Origin: Paramecium tetraurelia
Lineage: Eukaryota; Ciliophora; Oligohymenophorea; Peniculida; Parameciidae
Assembly: GCF_000165425.1 (NCBI RefSeq)
Contig: NW_001799627.1
Span: 64,701 to 128,700 of the forward strand
DNA: 64,000 bases
Reading direction: 5' to 3'
The translations under genes were made by a program, and so were the position numbers. This document shows, piece by piece, positions 11,154 through 22,982 of this stretch. The notes below the pieces were generated by a model. That model was not told where the DNA came from and ran no database searches. It saw nothing but the letters and a program-made list of their open reading frames with translations. How positions within the stretch are numbered: the stretch's first letter is position 1; the number at the start of each line of letters is the position of its first letter.

Positions 11154-11703
11154 TTAATTCATTTATTCGATTATGATCATTCTTATTTTTTTTAAACACT
11201 TTACAAGCAATATGTTTCCCTGATTCATTAATGGTTTATTGAAATACATATTCTAACATATAAATGTCATAAGGATATTGTAGTATTTTGTAAAGACAAA
11301 AGTGAATGACCAATTGAATTGTATGTTTACATTATTCAATATTTATATAATTCTCTAAATTATTGAAGATTTGTGGAAATTATATAAATATTGAATTTAT
11401 TTTTTAATATTTTATTTTTGATTAAAATCATGAGATCAAGTTGAAATCATTTAGAAGTATGTTATGAAAACATCAGAAACTTGAATGATTCTTGATTTTA
11501 ATCTAGAAATTTTGATTGGACTAATATATTTAACTAAAATTCATTATTATCATAAATCTTATTGCTGACTTTTAGAATAAATTTTCCTTGAATTCGACTA
11601 AACAGATATTTCATTTTTGCTGGAGTTAGAAATTCCTAATTCTTATTCTAATTCATTCAGAGATACTTCTTATTTCTAATCAATCTCTAAAATTAAATAA
11701 AGA
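11154..11703. other. Convergent intergenic region containing a perfect 19-bp inverted repeat
   Basis: 550 nt between the 3' ends of the EF-hand gene and the histone deacetylase. No coding frame was found. The centre contains the inverted repeat annotated separately. Confidence 0.5.
11334..11396. repeat. Perfect 19-bp inverted repeat with 25-nt loop
   Basis: Bases 11334-11352 (ATTCAATATTTATATAATT) are exactly reverse-complementary to 11378-11396, separated by 25 nt. The DNA is very AT-rich, so short palindromes are common, but 19 uninterrupted pairs including the central C/G is more than expected locally. It may act as a transcription-end hairpin for two convergent genes or be the remains of a small inverted-repeat element. 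Confidence 0.75.
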
Positions 11704-13112
11704 TCAGGTACACTCTTTATTTTCATCTTCATTTTCATCATCCATATCAGGATAAAATGAAAAAGGAACATCGTGAAAGTGAATTCCTGGAGCATTCTCA
11801 ATATGGGACAAATACTCATAGACCGTAGACACTATTTTGTTTAAATCTTCAGATTTATTTCTATTTTCCACATTCTATTTTATGGGAAAATGCAATAAAT
11901 AGTCAGGCGAGTAATAATCATAATAAATATCATTTGATGGTATTGCCTAAATACTAATAGTTAAGTTACTTAATCAATTTATTGACCTAGAGCAATTCCT
12001 GTTTCATACGCCCAGCATCTTGAAACATTTTATATTGTGTATCCTCCACCACCAAGTAGAATCATAGGAATTCCAAATGATTTCATGTATTCCACACAAG
12101 CACCATGACCTCTAAATTAAAAATGAATTGATGATTTACTTAATTGATAAATTGAATCCTCCTAGCTTATCTAATGATAAAGAATCAGCCCCACATTACA
12201 TAACAATACAATCTGGTCTATAAACTTGCATAACTCTGCTTGTAATTTTTTTGAACATCTCTATATATGGTTGATCGGACATTCCAGGTTTCATTGGCAC
12301 ATTGACTGAATAGTATCTACCAACTCCTACTCCAACAGAATTTAATTGCCCTGTTCCTGGATAGAAATCATCCCCATATTAATGAAATGATAGTGTCATC
12401 ACCCTATTGGTTAAATAGAATGCCTCTTCTACTCCGTCTCCGTGATGACAATCAATATCCACGTATAATACTCTCACATATACTCTTAGCAATTCTAAAA
12501 TGCATAAGACGATGTCATTTATATAGCAAAATCCACTTGCTTCTTTCTTTTTGGCATGATGCAATCCGCCAGACCAATTAATTGCAATGTCAGCCTAGCC
12601 AGTTAGAATAGAATGGGCACAATCTATACTGGCTCCTGAACTTAATTAACAATAAGAAAACAATCCAGAGAAGGTTGGATTATCAGGTGAATCACCTACT
12701 TTGAATTCAGAATTTTCAGTCTTTACTTTTTATTATTGACTCCATTTAATTATCAATTTGAATTCTTCCAATAGATTTTCGGGTATTACAGATTCATTAT
12801 TGGCTGAGCAATACTCTTTAACAAAATTTATCTTATTTTAACTCATGAATTAGCTTAGATAAATGATATAATCAGGATCATGAAATTTTCCAATTTCTTA
12901 TAGTTAAGCTTCCCGTATTAAATAAACATCCATCTATCGAAATAGGCTTAATTTATAATGGTTAATAACTACCCATAATTGACGATCAGATTATGCGCCA
13001 TAATGATTCTCTTTGGCTTCATTGGATGCTCTTTGCCATATTGAAATTTTCCGATAAATCGATTATAAAAGTAAGCCACTCTTCTGCTAGAATCTGAATC
13101 AGTCTATATCAT
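11704..13112 (-). CDS. Class I histone deacetylase
   Basis: About 443 residues, full length. It removes acetyl groups from histone lysines using zinc. Hallmarks: [20 protein letters not shown] with the catalytic His pair, [18 protein letters not shown] with the metal-binding Asp/His, [19 protein letters not shown] with the second metal Asp, and [16 protein letters not shown] with the transition-state Tyr. It ends in an acidic tail ([12 protein letters not shown]). Introns on the plus-strand scale are 11947-11969, 12112-12139 and 12947-12972; all restore frame. Start [17 protein letters not shown]; stop TGA 11704-11706. HDAC1/2/Rpd3-type is clear. The paralogue identity within Paramecium is not assigned. 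Confidence 0.95.
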
Positions 13113-13384
13113 TAATTAAAATAATTTATTATTAATAATAATATCTATAATCTTGGCTTTAATTCGCATATCTAATTGCGTAATAGGAACAAATCATGAT
13201 TTAATAATATATCCGATGTTACATTCTTAATAATATTAAAATAGAAAACATTAGAAAAAGCATTTATATCTTGATTAAAATTTAAAAGATATCTATTTTT
13301 AAAATTGTCATAAAAAAAATTGAAAACAACAAACTTTTAATCAACTTTGCATTTCATTATTTACAATTGCTTTTTTCGAGATGT
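13113..13384. other. Intergenic, nothing recognised
   Basis: About 270 nt of AT-rich DNA between the start of the deacetylase and the end of the next minus-strand gene. It presumably carries the deacetylase promoter. No motif is recognisable. Confidence 0.4.
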
Positions 13385-14284
13385 TCATAAGATATTCTAA
13401 AGATATTAAATGATTTTACCAATTTCCAAATAATTTATGATGCTCATTCCTTTGATGTAAGTTTTCTTGAAATCTGCTTGATTCTTTAGAATATCAATCT
13501 CTTTTTACTTTGAATCTAAGATGGCTTATTGAATTTTCTCTGAAATACTCAATTGCTATTGCTTTTACCTAGTTAGCATGATTCTATCTTGAACTTTAGG
13601 AGTGCTGATGATTGGATCCGAACTCTTCCTATTTAGAATGGTATTAACTTCTGATTTGCCTGAATCTGAATATGTATCCGTCTTGATTGTCACAATATTT
13701 TATGGTTACTAAAAAGAACTATTAAAAGTGGACCCGGTTTCGATATTGCTGTTTGATTTATTGTTCATTATCAAGTCTACTATATCAATATTTGTATCTT
13801 CTCCTAAACATTTTTCTTTTATCTGCTCTAGAATTATTGTGGAGGCCATGTTGGTTTCTTGACTGCCTAACATTTTGAATTTTCTATTTTCTGGAGCATA
13901 CAAGTCAACTTTAGGTTATGGTTTTACTAGTTTTTATTCAATGATTTTGGTTTATTGCATCTTTTAGACTGCAGATATCTCGTTTTGGTTTTGAATTACT
14001 GAAATAAATGCTTTAAATGGGATTGAATTGAGGCATTGTATGACATAATTTCCAACTTTGGTGAACTAATAAACAAATGTTTGATTTTCATATAGAGGAG
14101 GTGTTTCAATTTCTTCTTCATTTTCTTGTTGATCAGTTTATGAAATTGCCAAAATAAAATATCTGTCTTAACAATAGATTTAACTGTTAGATTAAATTTT
14201 GAGAACTTTGATAGTTAGAACATTGTCGAGTGAGATTATTGATGATTAAGGAATAAATTAGAAATTTTTGATTTCTAATAACAT
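13385..14284 (-). CDS. Hypothetical protein with beta-rich N-terminus and coiled C-terminus, 299 aa
   Basis: Intronless. It begins MLLEIKNFQFIPQSSIISLD, and the first 100 residues alternate strands (VLTIKVLKIQS, FVYQFTKVGNYVIQC) in a way that suggests an immunoglobulin- or cupredoxin-like sandwich. This is followed by a Gln/Lys-rich linker and a short coil (SISEKIQQAILDSKQKEIDI). Stop TGA 13385-13387. Its start is only 16 nt downstream of the stop of the gene at 14301-15556 on the same strand. No family is recognised. Confidence 0.6.
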
Positions 14285-14300
14285 TAAATTAAATATATAA

Positions 14301-15556
14301 TCAATTCTTGAATTGAGGTGATTCTGACGGAAACAAACTCTTTTAGCAATTTAAACCCTTCTTTAATAATTAAGTAAACTACGAAGTCTTGTCTGGAATT
14401 CTGACCACTTGTTAATCCTTCATAATCACCTAATCTTCATCAATTGAATTATTGGTTTCGCATGTTTGGAACAGGTTTTCTTGAAAGTTATTAATAAATT
14501 GGTTTTGTTATTAAATCTTATTGAGTTCCTTCATTTCATAAAAATCTTCCTTGTTTTAGAATGATATATATAACGATAAGTAGTTTTACAAAGATTGTTA
14601 TAATTGCTTACATAACAAATGATTTTGTTGAGTAAAGTTATCATGCAACTATTTGAACTGATGCATGACAATATCTTATTAATTTAACTACTAAACAAAG
14701 ATGGAGTGTTCCTTGAATCTTTTCTGATAGATCAACATAATTTCATTGAATGGACCCATAGCCATATATTCTATAATGTTGAACTCATTTGAAAGGATGT
14801 CTTACTCCATCTTCTTTAAAGATTCAATGGTAGAACGTATTTGATATTATTCAGCATTGATACACTTTTCAATATGTTTCAGCACTTCACTCTAATCACT
14901 AAGTGTTTAATTCATACCTTTAATTATAGTAATGGCTAAATGGTTTGGTCGAATACTCTCTCAATACTTTGTTGCATATCTGAGATACTTATGTTCTCCA
15001 AACTCTACTTGGTTTAGGTAATCAATTATTTAAACTACGATATCTATTCATGTCTGATCTCCTTGTCTCTTAATTCAGGACTCTGAGTACTCTAATAAGG
15101 AGGTTAATTCAAGTTATACTGTGTAAGTTGATAATGATATGGTCTTGAGTTTTGGAGACGGATGTATTGTCTAATTCAATGAGTTATATTGATTAGTGTT
15201 CATCCTTTTTTCTTCATTGCCTTCCTTTTAATGATCTTCCATAGTGTTGAAATTCAGTTTCACTCCTGCATAGCAATTCTATTATGCTAATATTGGATTA
15301 GTTCTATTTTATATTTTCATTAATGATTTCAGTATTTAACTTTCTTCATATTAATATCTAATGTACAATTATGCAGTTTCTAATCTGAAGCCTATGTTGA
15401 AATGTTTTTCTTTGGTTGGTTTGGTGTTTAATGTTGCATCTCATTTAACAGGGATCGGTTTGAGTATGAATTTTTTTCCAAAGAGGACGTCTTTTACTTA
15501 CTCTTGTTCAAATATGAAAATTTTTAATTGTGAGTTGCTTTCATGTTTTCTTTCAT
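14301..15556 (-). CDS. Coiled-coil protein
   Basis: Starts MKENMKATHNQKFSYLNKSK. The first 120 residues look disordered, and the rest is long helix (for example QSIERVFDQTIQPLLQLK and HIEKCINAEQYQIRSTIESL). Three introns are inferred; the first (GTACAT...GAAG) is least certain, the others (28 nt GTATAA...TTAG and 26 nt GTATGA...TTAG) are typical. Stop TGA 14301-14303. It shares a 58-nt divergent promoter region with the plus-strand gene at 15615. Function unknown. Confidence 0.6.
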
Positions 15557-15614
15557 TAATGGACTCTTCCGCATTAAATTATATATTTTTAACAACTTTT
15601 TTTATTAATTAATT

Positions 15615-16872
15615 ATGTAATAAGAAATTTATAAAGATAGAACAGCAGCAAATGAAAATACTTAATAAATCAAAGCAGCAGAAACATTATAATCCCTAGT
15701 ACAATATGTGAATGATCTCACTGAAATCGTTAATGAAGTCAAACTCAAGAATCAGGCAGAGTTTATTCTTGCATATTAAAGTCATATGAAAAAAATTAAG
15801 GCTGAATTAGAAGAATTAAAATACAAAACTGAAGAACAAAAAAATAGTATGGTCTTAAATAAAGTTAAAGCAATTTCAAATGACAACGAATTGGTAAATT
15901 GTCATGTTCATTTAGACACTGTTTCGATAAGAATGTCTTAAATTATACGAAAAAATAGAGTAAAAAAATAAAGAAATTTAAGAACTCAAATTCACATTAC
16001 AAGAATCCAAAAAGACAAATGAGTTTCTTGAATCCTAAATTAAAGGGTTGATGAAAAAACTCAAATTGCAAGAAATCGAGAGATAACAATAACCAACACC
16101 TTCAGTAGATTAAATCTTTTGTACTACTGCTCCTACTAATCATTTTAGTAATCAATTCAATTATTTCAAGAGGTCCTTAAAAGGAAATTAACAGACTATT
16201 AATCAAAATTAGACATATCTTCATCATTAACAAAACATCATTATGCTTCTATTAGAGAATTATTTGATTCTGAATATAATTAGAAGGATGAAGAATTAAT
16301 AGAAAAAATATCCAAGTATTTTATTGCATAATTTTATAAGATATGTTAGTTAGATAGAACAGAAATACTAAAAGTAAATATAAGCATTGAATTAAAAAGC
16401 TAATAATCTATTAATTTCTCAAAACAAGAAAAGTGTCATTCGAAGTGATCTTGAATCATTCTTTTTAGATTGTGTAGAGACTGTCAGAAGAGATATTTTA
16501 AAGAAAAAAAGACCCTTTGGAACTAATTAATAGTTGCAGGCTTCAATGGAACATATTTCCGATTTTTCTCAATTTCATAAAGAGGACAAATTAAAAATAC
16601 TGGAACTTGTAGTTAGTAATGAAAAAATATTAGTCTTCTTGTACTAAAAATTATTCCCTAATCATGTTAATTTAGTCATAAAATCGATCAGAGAAGATGT
16701 CCATATCAATAACTTCTTAGATGAAAGTGTTAAGTGTGACTCTTCAAATAAAAATCATAGATCTGGAGATTACAAAACAGATTTCCCAAAAACAACTAGG
16801 GAAGTTCGTTCAGCTTCATTGAATAAATAATTGGAAGTCAAAAAAGGGAAACTATTATTTAAATAATATTGA
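15615..16872 (+). CDS. Coiled-coil protein
   Basis: Begins MQQEIYKDRTAANENTQQIK and continues as coil (MKKIKAELEELKYKTEEQ). A more globular helical part follows (HHYASIRELFDSEYNQKDEE; LDRTEILK; SMEHISDFSQFHKEDKLKIL). Three introns are inferred, including GTAAATTGTCATGTTCATTTAG (22 nt) and a longer one of 34 nt near 16430-16465. Stop TGA 16870-16872, 30 nt before the convergent ARM-repeat gene ends. No family is recognised; centrosomal or basal-body coiled coils have this look. Confidence 0.55.
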
Positions 16873-16902
16873 TTGATTATATATTAATTATCTATATTAC
16901 AA

Positions 16903-19102
16903 TCATAATTTATGCCTTCTGTTAATATGGATTTGTAATTCCATTTAAGTCTTAAATTTTCTACCACAATTGGGTTACATACATGAGTAACCTTCCTCTG
17001 GAATATTATTGATAATTTAATTGATCAACTGTCTTGTATTATTAAGTTCATTGTTTTCCTTTGCTTGTAGAACTTAATCACATACATTTCCAAATGATGA
17101 GACTGCTGTTTCAATTTTTTTTGCATATTCCTAATTTAAATTTGAGTCCAATAATAAGATTAAGCACTTTAACCCAAGATTGGCAATATCATTTTCGTTA
17201 GTTGTGCAATCATTCAAAACTTAGGTTATATAATCGATTATATTCATATTTTCCTTTTTTCTAAAAAATACTGAAAATTCTTACTTAAAGTCTTAATCTT
17301 ATAACAGATTTAGTATCACTCCTAGACAATAATATACAACTTCTCTTGAATTAGAATCTAATAATACAATAACACCTTCTGAGATTCTTGATTTCATAAT
17401 TTATTTGATTAAATCCTTCTATCTTGATAAATTTGATAACACTCTTAAACCATCACAACAAATTTCTTGATCTTCATTTTAAATGATGAAATGTCCAAGA
17501 GTGGTTATCAACTCAAATTTAACATTTTTGTATTCAAAATCATTTAAAAAGGTTTGTTTCTCATAAAATGTTAAATTGGATAAGCAACTTAAGGTACAAG
17601 AAATGATTTCCTTATTTTAAATTAAAGTTTACTTATTGTTTAGAAATGGCAGTATTCTTTTGCAACAATTTTAATAATTTTGATATTAATACTCTATATT
17701 CAGTTGAATAATTCTTTAAGATATCCAATCCGATTTATTCTATGGTCAATATATTTTGCTATTAATCTTATGATTCTGATGAGAGCATCAATATCTTTTT
17801 CCTATTAAATAAATAATTAAATATTACTCTGATTATAATATTTAGAAATCCCAGGCTGCTCTACTTTATGAAAATTAATCGATTTGATTCAATTATTATG
17901 GACTTATTTCTTTTGTCCAAAAATAATCAAAGCATTTGAGGATGTCACCAAATTGATTAAATTTATAATAAATTAATTATCTAATTCCTTCAAAGTATGT
18001 TGTCATATTGGCTAATAAAAAGGAAGCTCTGATGATGATGTAAATATTGGTTTAATATGTTTTAAAGAAACTTGAAATATTTTGCATAGCCTCAGTGCTT
18101 TATAAGAAGTATTCACAACATTCCTTACTCAATGACATCTTTGACATAATTCTTAACGTATTTAAAATCAACTCATAATTGTTGCTATAGCTAACCATAC
18201 TAATGACCAACTTTTTAATAATTCCATTCTGAAGATACATCTCTACACTATTATTTTCGTTCGCCAAGTTTCTCAGAGTGGCAGTTATTGTAGTATATAA
18301 ATTCAGTAAGTCTTTCTCATAGGTTTGATCAAATGGGAATGAATGCAAATGATTATCTATTAATTATATATAAGCGGGTTATAATAATTTTTGTGCTTCC
18401 TTTTTGTTATTGGCTATATTCTTGATGATAATGAAAATTAAATTGAGATATGGTAATTATTAGGACGTAGTTGCTTGGTCCTTTGGTAATTGAGTAAAGA
18501 GTTTCAAAATTCGAAACAAAACAAAACTCAATGAATTGTCGTTTATTAAATTCAAGAATACATTCTCATTACTCAATTATGCAGTCTTCTATAAAATGGC
18601 TAAGAATTATTAAGGTTGATAAAGCAATGAGGGCAATTATTCTTGAATTTTGGATCCGCTCTTTGGTCTTCTTAGGAGTGGTTTAGCTTATTTTTAAAAT
18701 AATAGCTCTAATAAATTTAAGGTAGTGAATCCAAACAATGCTGCTTTGATTGCATATAATCTAACTTGCAGATCGTTAAAGTCTATTAATTAAATACTCT
18801 ATTTTAAAATTGATTCCTTGCCCTAATCATTGCATTCTGTGTTTTAGGTCCAATCTTTAAAAAAGACGAAACATTTTTATATCCATTCTAACTTACTTAG
18901 ATTAATTGATTTAATAAATATACTTCTCTTATTAAATATTATCGACTAGCCAATTTATATTTACAGGTTGAATATCAATTTTTGAACTTTAAGGTCTTGA
19001 ATCAAGTTGTTTATTGAGTGTGATTTTTGGTGGTAATCCAATCTTTTGTGAAGGTCGATTTAATGTTATTTTGGTGAGGGTCAATTTCTTTTCGGGGTTC
19101 AT
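16903..19102 (-). CDS. Armadillo-repeat protein with C-terminal C2H2 zinc finger
   Basis: Repeated ARM-like helices are visible: LYTTITATLRNLANENNSVE, NTLRIMSKMSLSKECCEYFL, ISCTLSCLSNLTFYEKQTFL and CDGLRVLSNLSRQKDLIKQI. The last residues form a single C2H2 finger, CMQPNCGRKFKTQMELQIHI followed by NRRH (CX4C-X12-HX4H). The start MNPEKKLTLTKITLNRPSQK is a basic disordered leader. Several short introns interrupt it; I did not fix all of them. Stop TGA 16903-16905. ARM repeats bind peptides or proteins. Resemblance to ciliary ARMC2-like proteins is possible but not proven. Confidence 0.65.
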
Positions 19103-19207
19103 GAATTCGAAAAATTGTATATAATTAAATACAGAATTATTACAATAAATACAACTGCTTAATGAAATATTATGAATGCATTGGAAATAAATTAGATTAT
19201 AAAATCA

Positions 19208-20011
19208 TCATTAATTAAGGGGAGTATTCTAAAGATTCTCTTCTACTTTTTTTCTTTTGACTTCAGGCCCATCTTAAATAATTACACATTTTGTAATCTC
19301 TTCAAGAGGTTCCTCGTTTGAAATGGATTATTTAAATTTCTTTTTGCTACTGGTTATTTGTTCTGCCTATTCTTTATAGCCAATTATGCTCGTCATTTGA
19401 TCTAGAAAGCAATGGAGTAGACTTTGGAATTCCTTCTATTCTCGAGTCTTATGAATTTGAAACAACTATTAACCTAGATTCATTTTAACAATCGACAACA
19501 ATTCATTATTCGATATTTTATTCAACTATTGCACAATCTATATATATATACACCAACAATTACATCTTCCATCTAATAGTCCTTTCTCATTAAATCATTC
19601 AATTTAATTACAAGACTCTTAAGCACATGCCCATTCAGATTTTCAAAGCTCGGCAATATGTTTTTATATTATCCAGTCTGAATCTGATTAGCTAATTCGA
19701 TTGCTTCCTTCAATTTCTTAGTTTCTGTCTGAGTTGGCCTATCATTCCATTTTTTCACTTTTTCAAGACGACAATCAGCACTATACTATTATTAAAACAA
19801 ATACTGTGTTCCATCCGCTAAAAAGTTCACCCTGTATGATTAGTTTGTACCTGTCTTCCCATTCGAAATTGACGAGATCTATTTATGATTATTCTATAAT
19901 TTACTTATGCTGGCCACCATGGATCTAAAGCTTAAAAAACTACTTACAGCCTAAGACTTTAGCCCAAACTACTTCGTTTATCTCAAATTTCACATCACAG
20001 CCCTATTACAT
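19208..20011 (-). CDS. PWWP-domain protein
   Basis: N-terminal PWWP: EINEVVWAKVLGCDPWWPAQ, then YRVNFLADGTQYLF, the aromatic-cage fold that reads methylated H3K36 and DNA. A helical segment follows (LKSLVIKLNDLMRKDYQMED, LNKISNNELLSIVKMNLGQQ) that recalls the TFIIS-N/IBD bundle of LEDGF-type proteins, then a basic tail. Introns 19526-19551 (26 nt), 19879-19904 (26 nt) and 19925-19947 (23 nt); the last splits the PWWP itself. Start MQQGCDVKFEINE at 20011, stop TGA 19208-19210. The PWWP call is firm; the second domain is inference. Confidence 0.8.
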
Positions 20012-20136
20012 CCCTTCACTTTTCGTTCTGTAAAACAAATAATTAATTACAAGATATTATAGGATTTTTTAAAATTCGTTAATCATCATCATCATAATTA
20101 ATTATTATATATGCATAATTTTTCAGAAATCAATAG

Positions 20137-20810
20137 ATGTCTCCTCCATTTATTACATTATCCCAATCTGACAAAATAACCCAACTGCATCATGCTCATG
20201 ATCACCTATTATCCTCATTTAACCAACTTTGACAACTAAAATCAGGTCAAGCTTAAACTTTACAATTTTTAGATTATAAAAAGTCCAATCGTCAAAATTT
20301 GAAAAGAATTAAAGTGAGTCATTGAGTCTCCTCCATAGATTTCAATTTGAAGATGAAGTTTTGATTAAAAATAATGAATTAGATAGTCTGATGAAAGACA
20401 ATTTTAATCTCTCAATTCTCATCAAAATTCTCAAAACTACATTTAAATATCATAATGAATTTGATTAAATCAAACAATACAGATAAAGAATAAAAAATGA
20501 GTTACTTATTGAACAAGTTCCATTCGAAATCTTCCTCTGGTAATTAATCTTAAAATAGTAATAATTAAAGTTAACATTCCTTTTTTATAGATTCTTTAAG
20601 GTCTGTTATTAGTTGAAACTCTTAGGTGCATAAAATAGATCTATCACCTCAACAAAAAACAGAAATGTAATATTTACTTCTTTATAAATTGAGAATAAAA
20701 TAGAATAAACTCTAAAGATTTCAACCTTGCAACTAAAACTAATAGAATATAACCATTTAAAAGTAAAAGCCTCAATAAAATTCAAAAAAAAGTTCAATTA
20801 AAACACTTGA
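20137..20810 (+). CDS. Hypothetical helical protein, 5' exon structure unresolved
   Basis: The latter two thirds read well: FQFEDEVLIKNNELDSLMKD, then YHNEFDQIKQYRQRIKNELL, then FKVCYQLKLLGAQNRSITST, ending KFKKKFNQNT before TGA 20808-20810. The 5' part has candidate starts (MSPPFITLSQSDKITQ at 20137) that I could not splice into the main frame without leaving a TGA. At least one intron ends at the TAG near 20590. Function unknown. Confidence 0.4.
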
Positions 20811-21083
20811 ATGTAGTTGTTTATTTTTATAAAAAAATATTGATTAATTTAAATCGTTATTTGTGATTTCATTTTTTATGTGTGTATGAAATTTAAATGA
20901 ATCACTTAGAAATTCCAAAAACCATATGAATATGTAGGTATAAACAATGATATTGATGGAGATCTGATAACATCCAGATTTATATTTGAATCTAATTCAA
21001 TTATCTTATACAAAATTATTTAAACTATATATAGTCTTTTATGATCTGAGAAAATTAATTACATCAAATAAATTTATAATATA

Positions 21084-22523
21084 ATGATGTCCTTAGATAT
21101 TTAAAATGACTACTTAGAATTTGCATCAGTTTTGGATGACAAATACTATATAATTGATACAATTGGATTTGGAAGATATGCAAAGTAAAGTGAATTGAAT
21201 AACAATTTAGAGTAAAGTTGGCAATTGATAAGGAGGATAAACAAAAATACGCCATCAAAATCATGAAAACAGATCCGACTACAAGTTAATGCAGATCTGA
21301 AACATTTATAAATGAAATTTCAACACAAGCTGAATTTGATCATAAACACATAATTAGAATCATATATGTAATAATACTATATCCAACCCTCATAGTGTAG
21401 AATGAATGGAAATTACAAAAAGATTGATGGGAGAGTTCAACAGGTTTCTTATTTTGTAATGGAATTGGCCAATCAAGGAGAATTGTTCTAATTATTAGAA
21501 CAGTCTTAGCAATTTTCTGAAAAATTTGCAAGAAACATTTTTTCACAATTAATAAAAGGTAAAAAGCATCCTTTATTGCTAGCATAGGAATTGAGCATCT
21601 GCATGAACGCGGTGTTGTTCATAGAGACGTGAAAGCTGAAAATATACTATTTAGTAATGGTGTACTAAAACTGGCTGATTTTGGATTTAGCACTAAGACC
21701 ATAGATGAGAAGGGATCCAGAGTCCAATTTGAAATATCTCAGCATATTGGGTCTCCTGAATACAATCCTCCAGAATTATATAATATCGGTAATCAATATG
21801 ATTATTATAATGTAGGAAAATAAAAGTTTTACAATCCAGAACAGGCTGACATCTTTGCTGCTGGTGTAATCTTATTTACAATGGTGATCAGATCTGCTCC
21901 TTTCAAGACTTCAAAATCCACTGATCCTTACTATTCCTTATTAAAAAACAACAAACAATCCTTCTGGAAGATCTATAGTGAGATTGCAGATTCATCTGCT
22001 CAATTTAAAGATCTGATTGAAAAAATGTTGGATGAAAATCCATTAAAACGAATAACCATAGAATAAATTAAACAGCATCCCTGGATGTAAGGTAGTCATT
22101 GGTTTATAATTAAAGAATAAATGCTTGGCTAGACAGACTTTTAAAAAGAACTAAAGAACAGACACGATATGATATTTAGTTAATAAATAGTAAAGATTAC
22201 AAATAAGAGGGATACCAAATTTTCAACTAGAAAATCAATCAAAAAAGTAGAAACAGAAACAATTAGCAAAAGTATCTCAAAATGTTCATATGAGAATCTA
22301 GAATTGATTGACATGGTAATTGGATTCATATATAACATAGATAAACGCTAAGTTATAGATCAAATGGAATTCGCCAAAAGAACAATTTAAATAATAATCA
22401 AATAAGAGTGAAAAATTAAAAGTAGGAATCTAATAAAAATAATAAAATTTACACTGTTCTAGAACAAATCAGGAATCCAAAAGATCAAGTCCTGGATCAC
22501 CCTCGAACGATTCTGACAATTGA
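21084..22523 (+). CDS. Serine/threonine protein kinase (CAMK/Snf1-like)
   Basis: All catalytic motifs are present after splicing: the Gly loop GFGRYAKVKLA, the VAIK lysine in YAIKIM, the alphaC Glu in FINEIS, the hinge MELANQGELF, HRDVKAENI, DFGFS, SPEYNPPEL and a late Arg in NPLKRITIEQIKQHPWM. A Ser/Lys-rich tail follows. Introns: 21185-21210, 21368-21395, 21559-21587 and 22316-22340. The last removes a stop and extends the protein to KRSSPGSPSNDSDN, stop TGA 22521-22523. This is an active kinase of the group greatly expanded in Paramecium; the substrate is unknown. Confidence 0.85.
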
Positions 22524-22982
22524 TACGAACCAATTATATATATATATATATATTATTATTTAATCATTCAAATCTTTAAAGCTGTAATTTATTATTCTTT
22601 TTGAAAATATTATTTTATTAAGAAAATACGAATCATTTTGAATTCTGTATTTTCTTACAAATTATTTTTTATATAGAGATTTATAAATCTTGGGATCAAC
22701 TTGAAGATTAAAACTTAGTTTAAATGATTATCTTAAGTAAATCTATAACTCTATGATTTGGTTGAGCTTCCTTATTTATAAATAATAACTTTTAATTAAT
22801 TTAAGAAAATTCTATTTAATTTTTCTCCCTCTCCTTTAGAATAGTTATACTGATAATTTGCATTTAATTTCGAGTTAACTTAAATAAATAAGTAAACCAA
22901 ACTGATTAAATGGAGTAAAATTATTAGATTAGATTTCAAGACTTAGATCAATATATATGAATAGGAATAATAATATAGATAA
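22524..22982. other. Convergent AT-rich intergenic region with (TA)n tract
   Basis: 460 nt between the kinase and CAF-1 gene ends. It contains a simple TA repeat at about 22536-22552 and long A/T stretches. No gene was seen. Confidence 0.5.

Noticed and set aside
22530-22560. (TA)n tract, also near 24508-24525 and 19540-19552
   Set aside because: Simple AT repeats are expected at this base composition and one lies inside a normal intron; not a mobile element.
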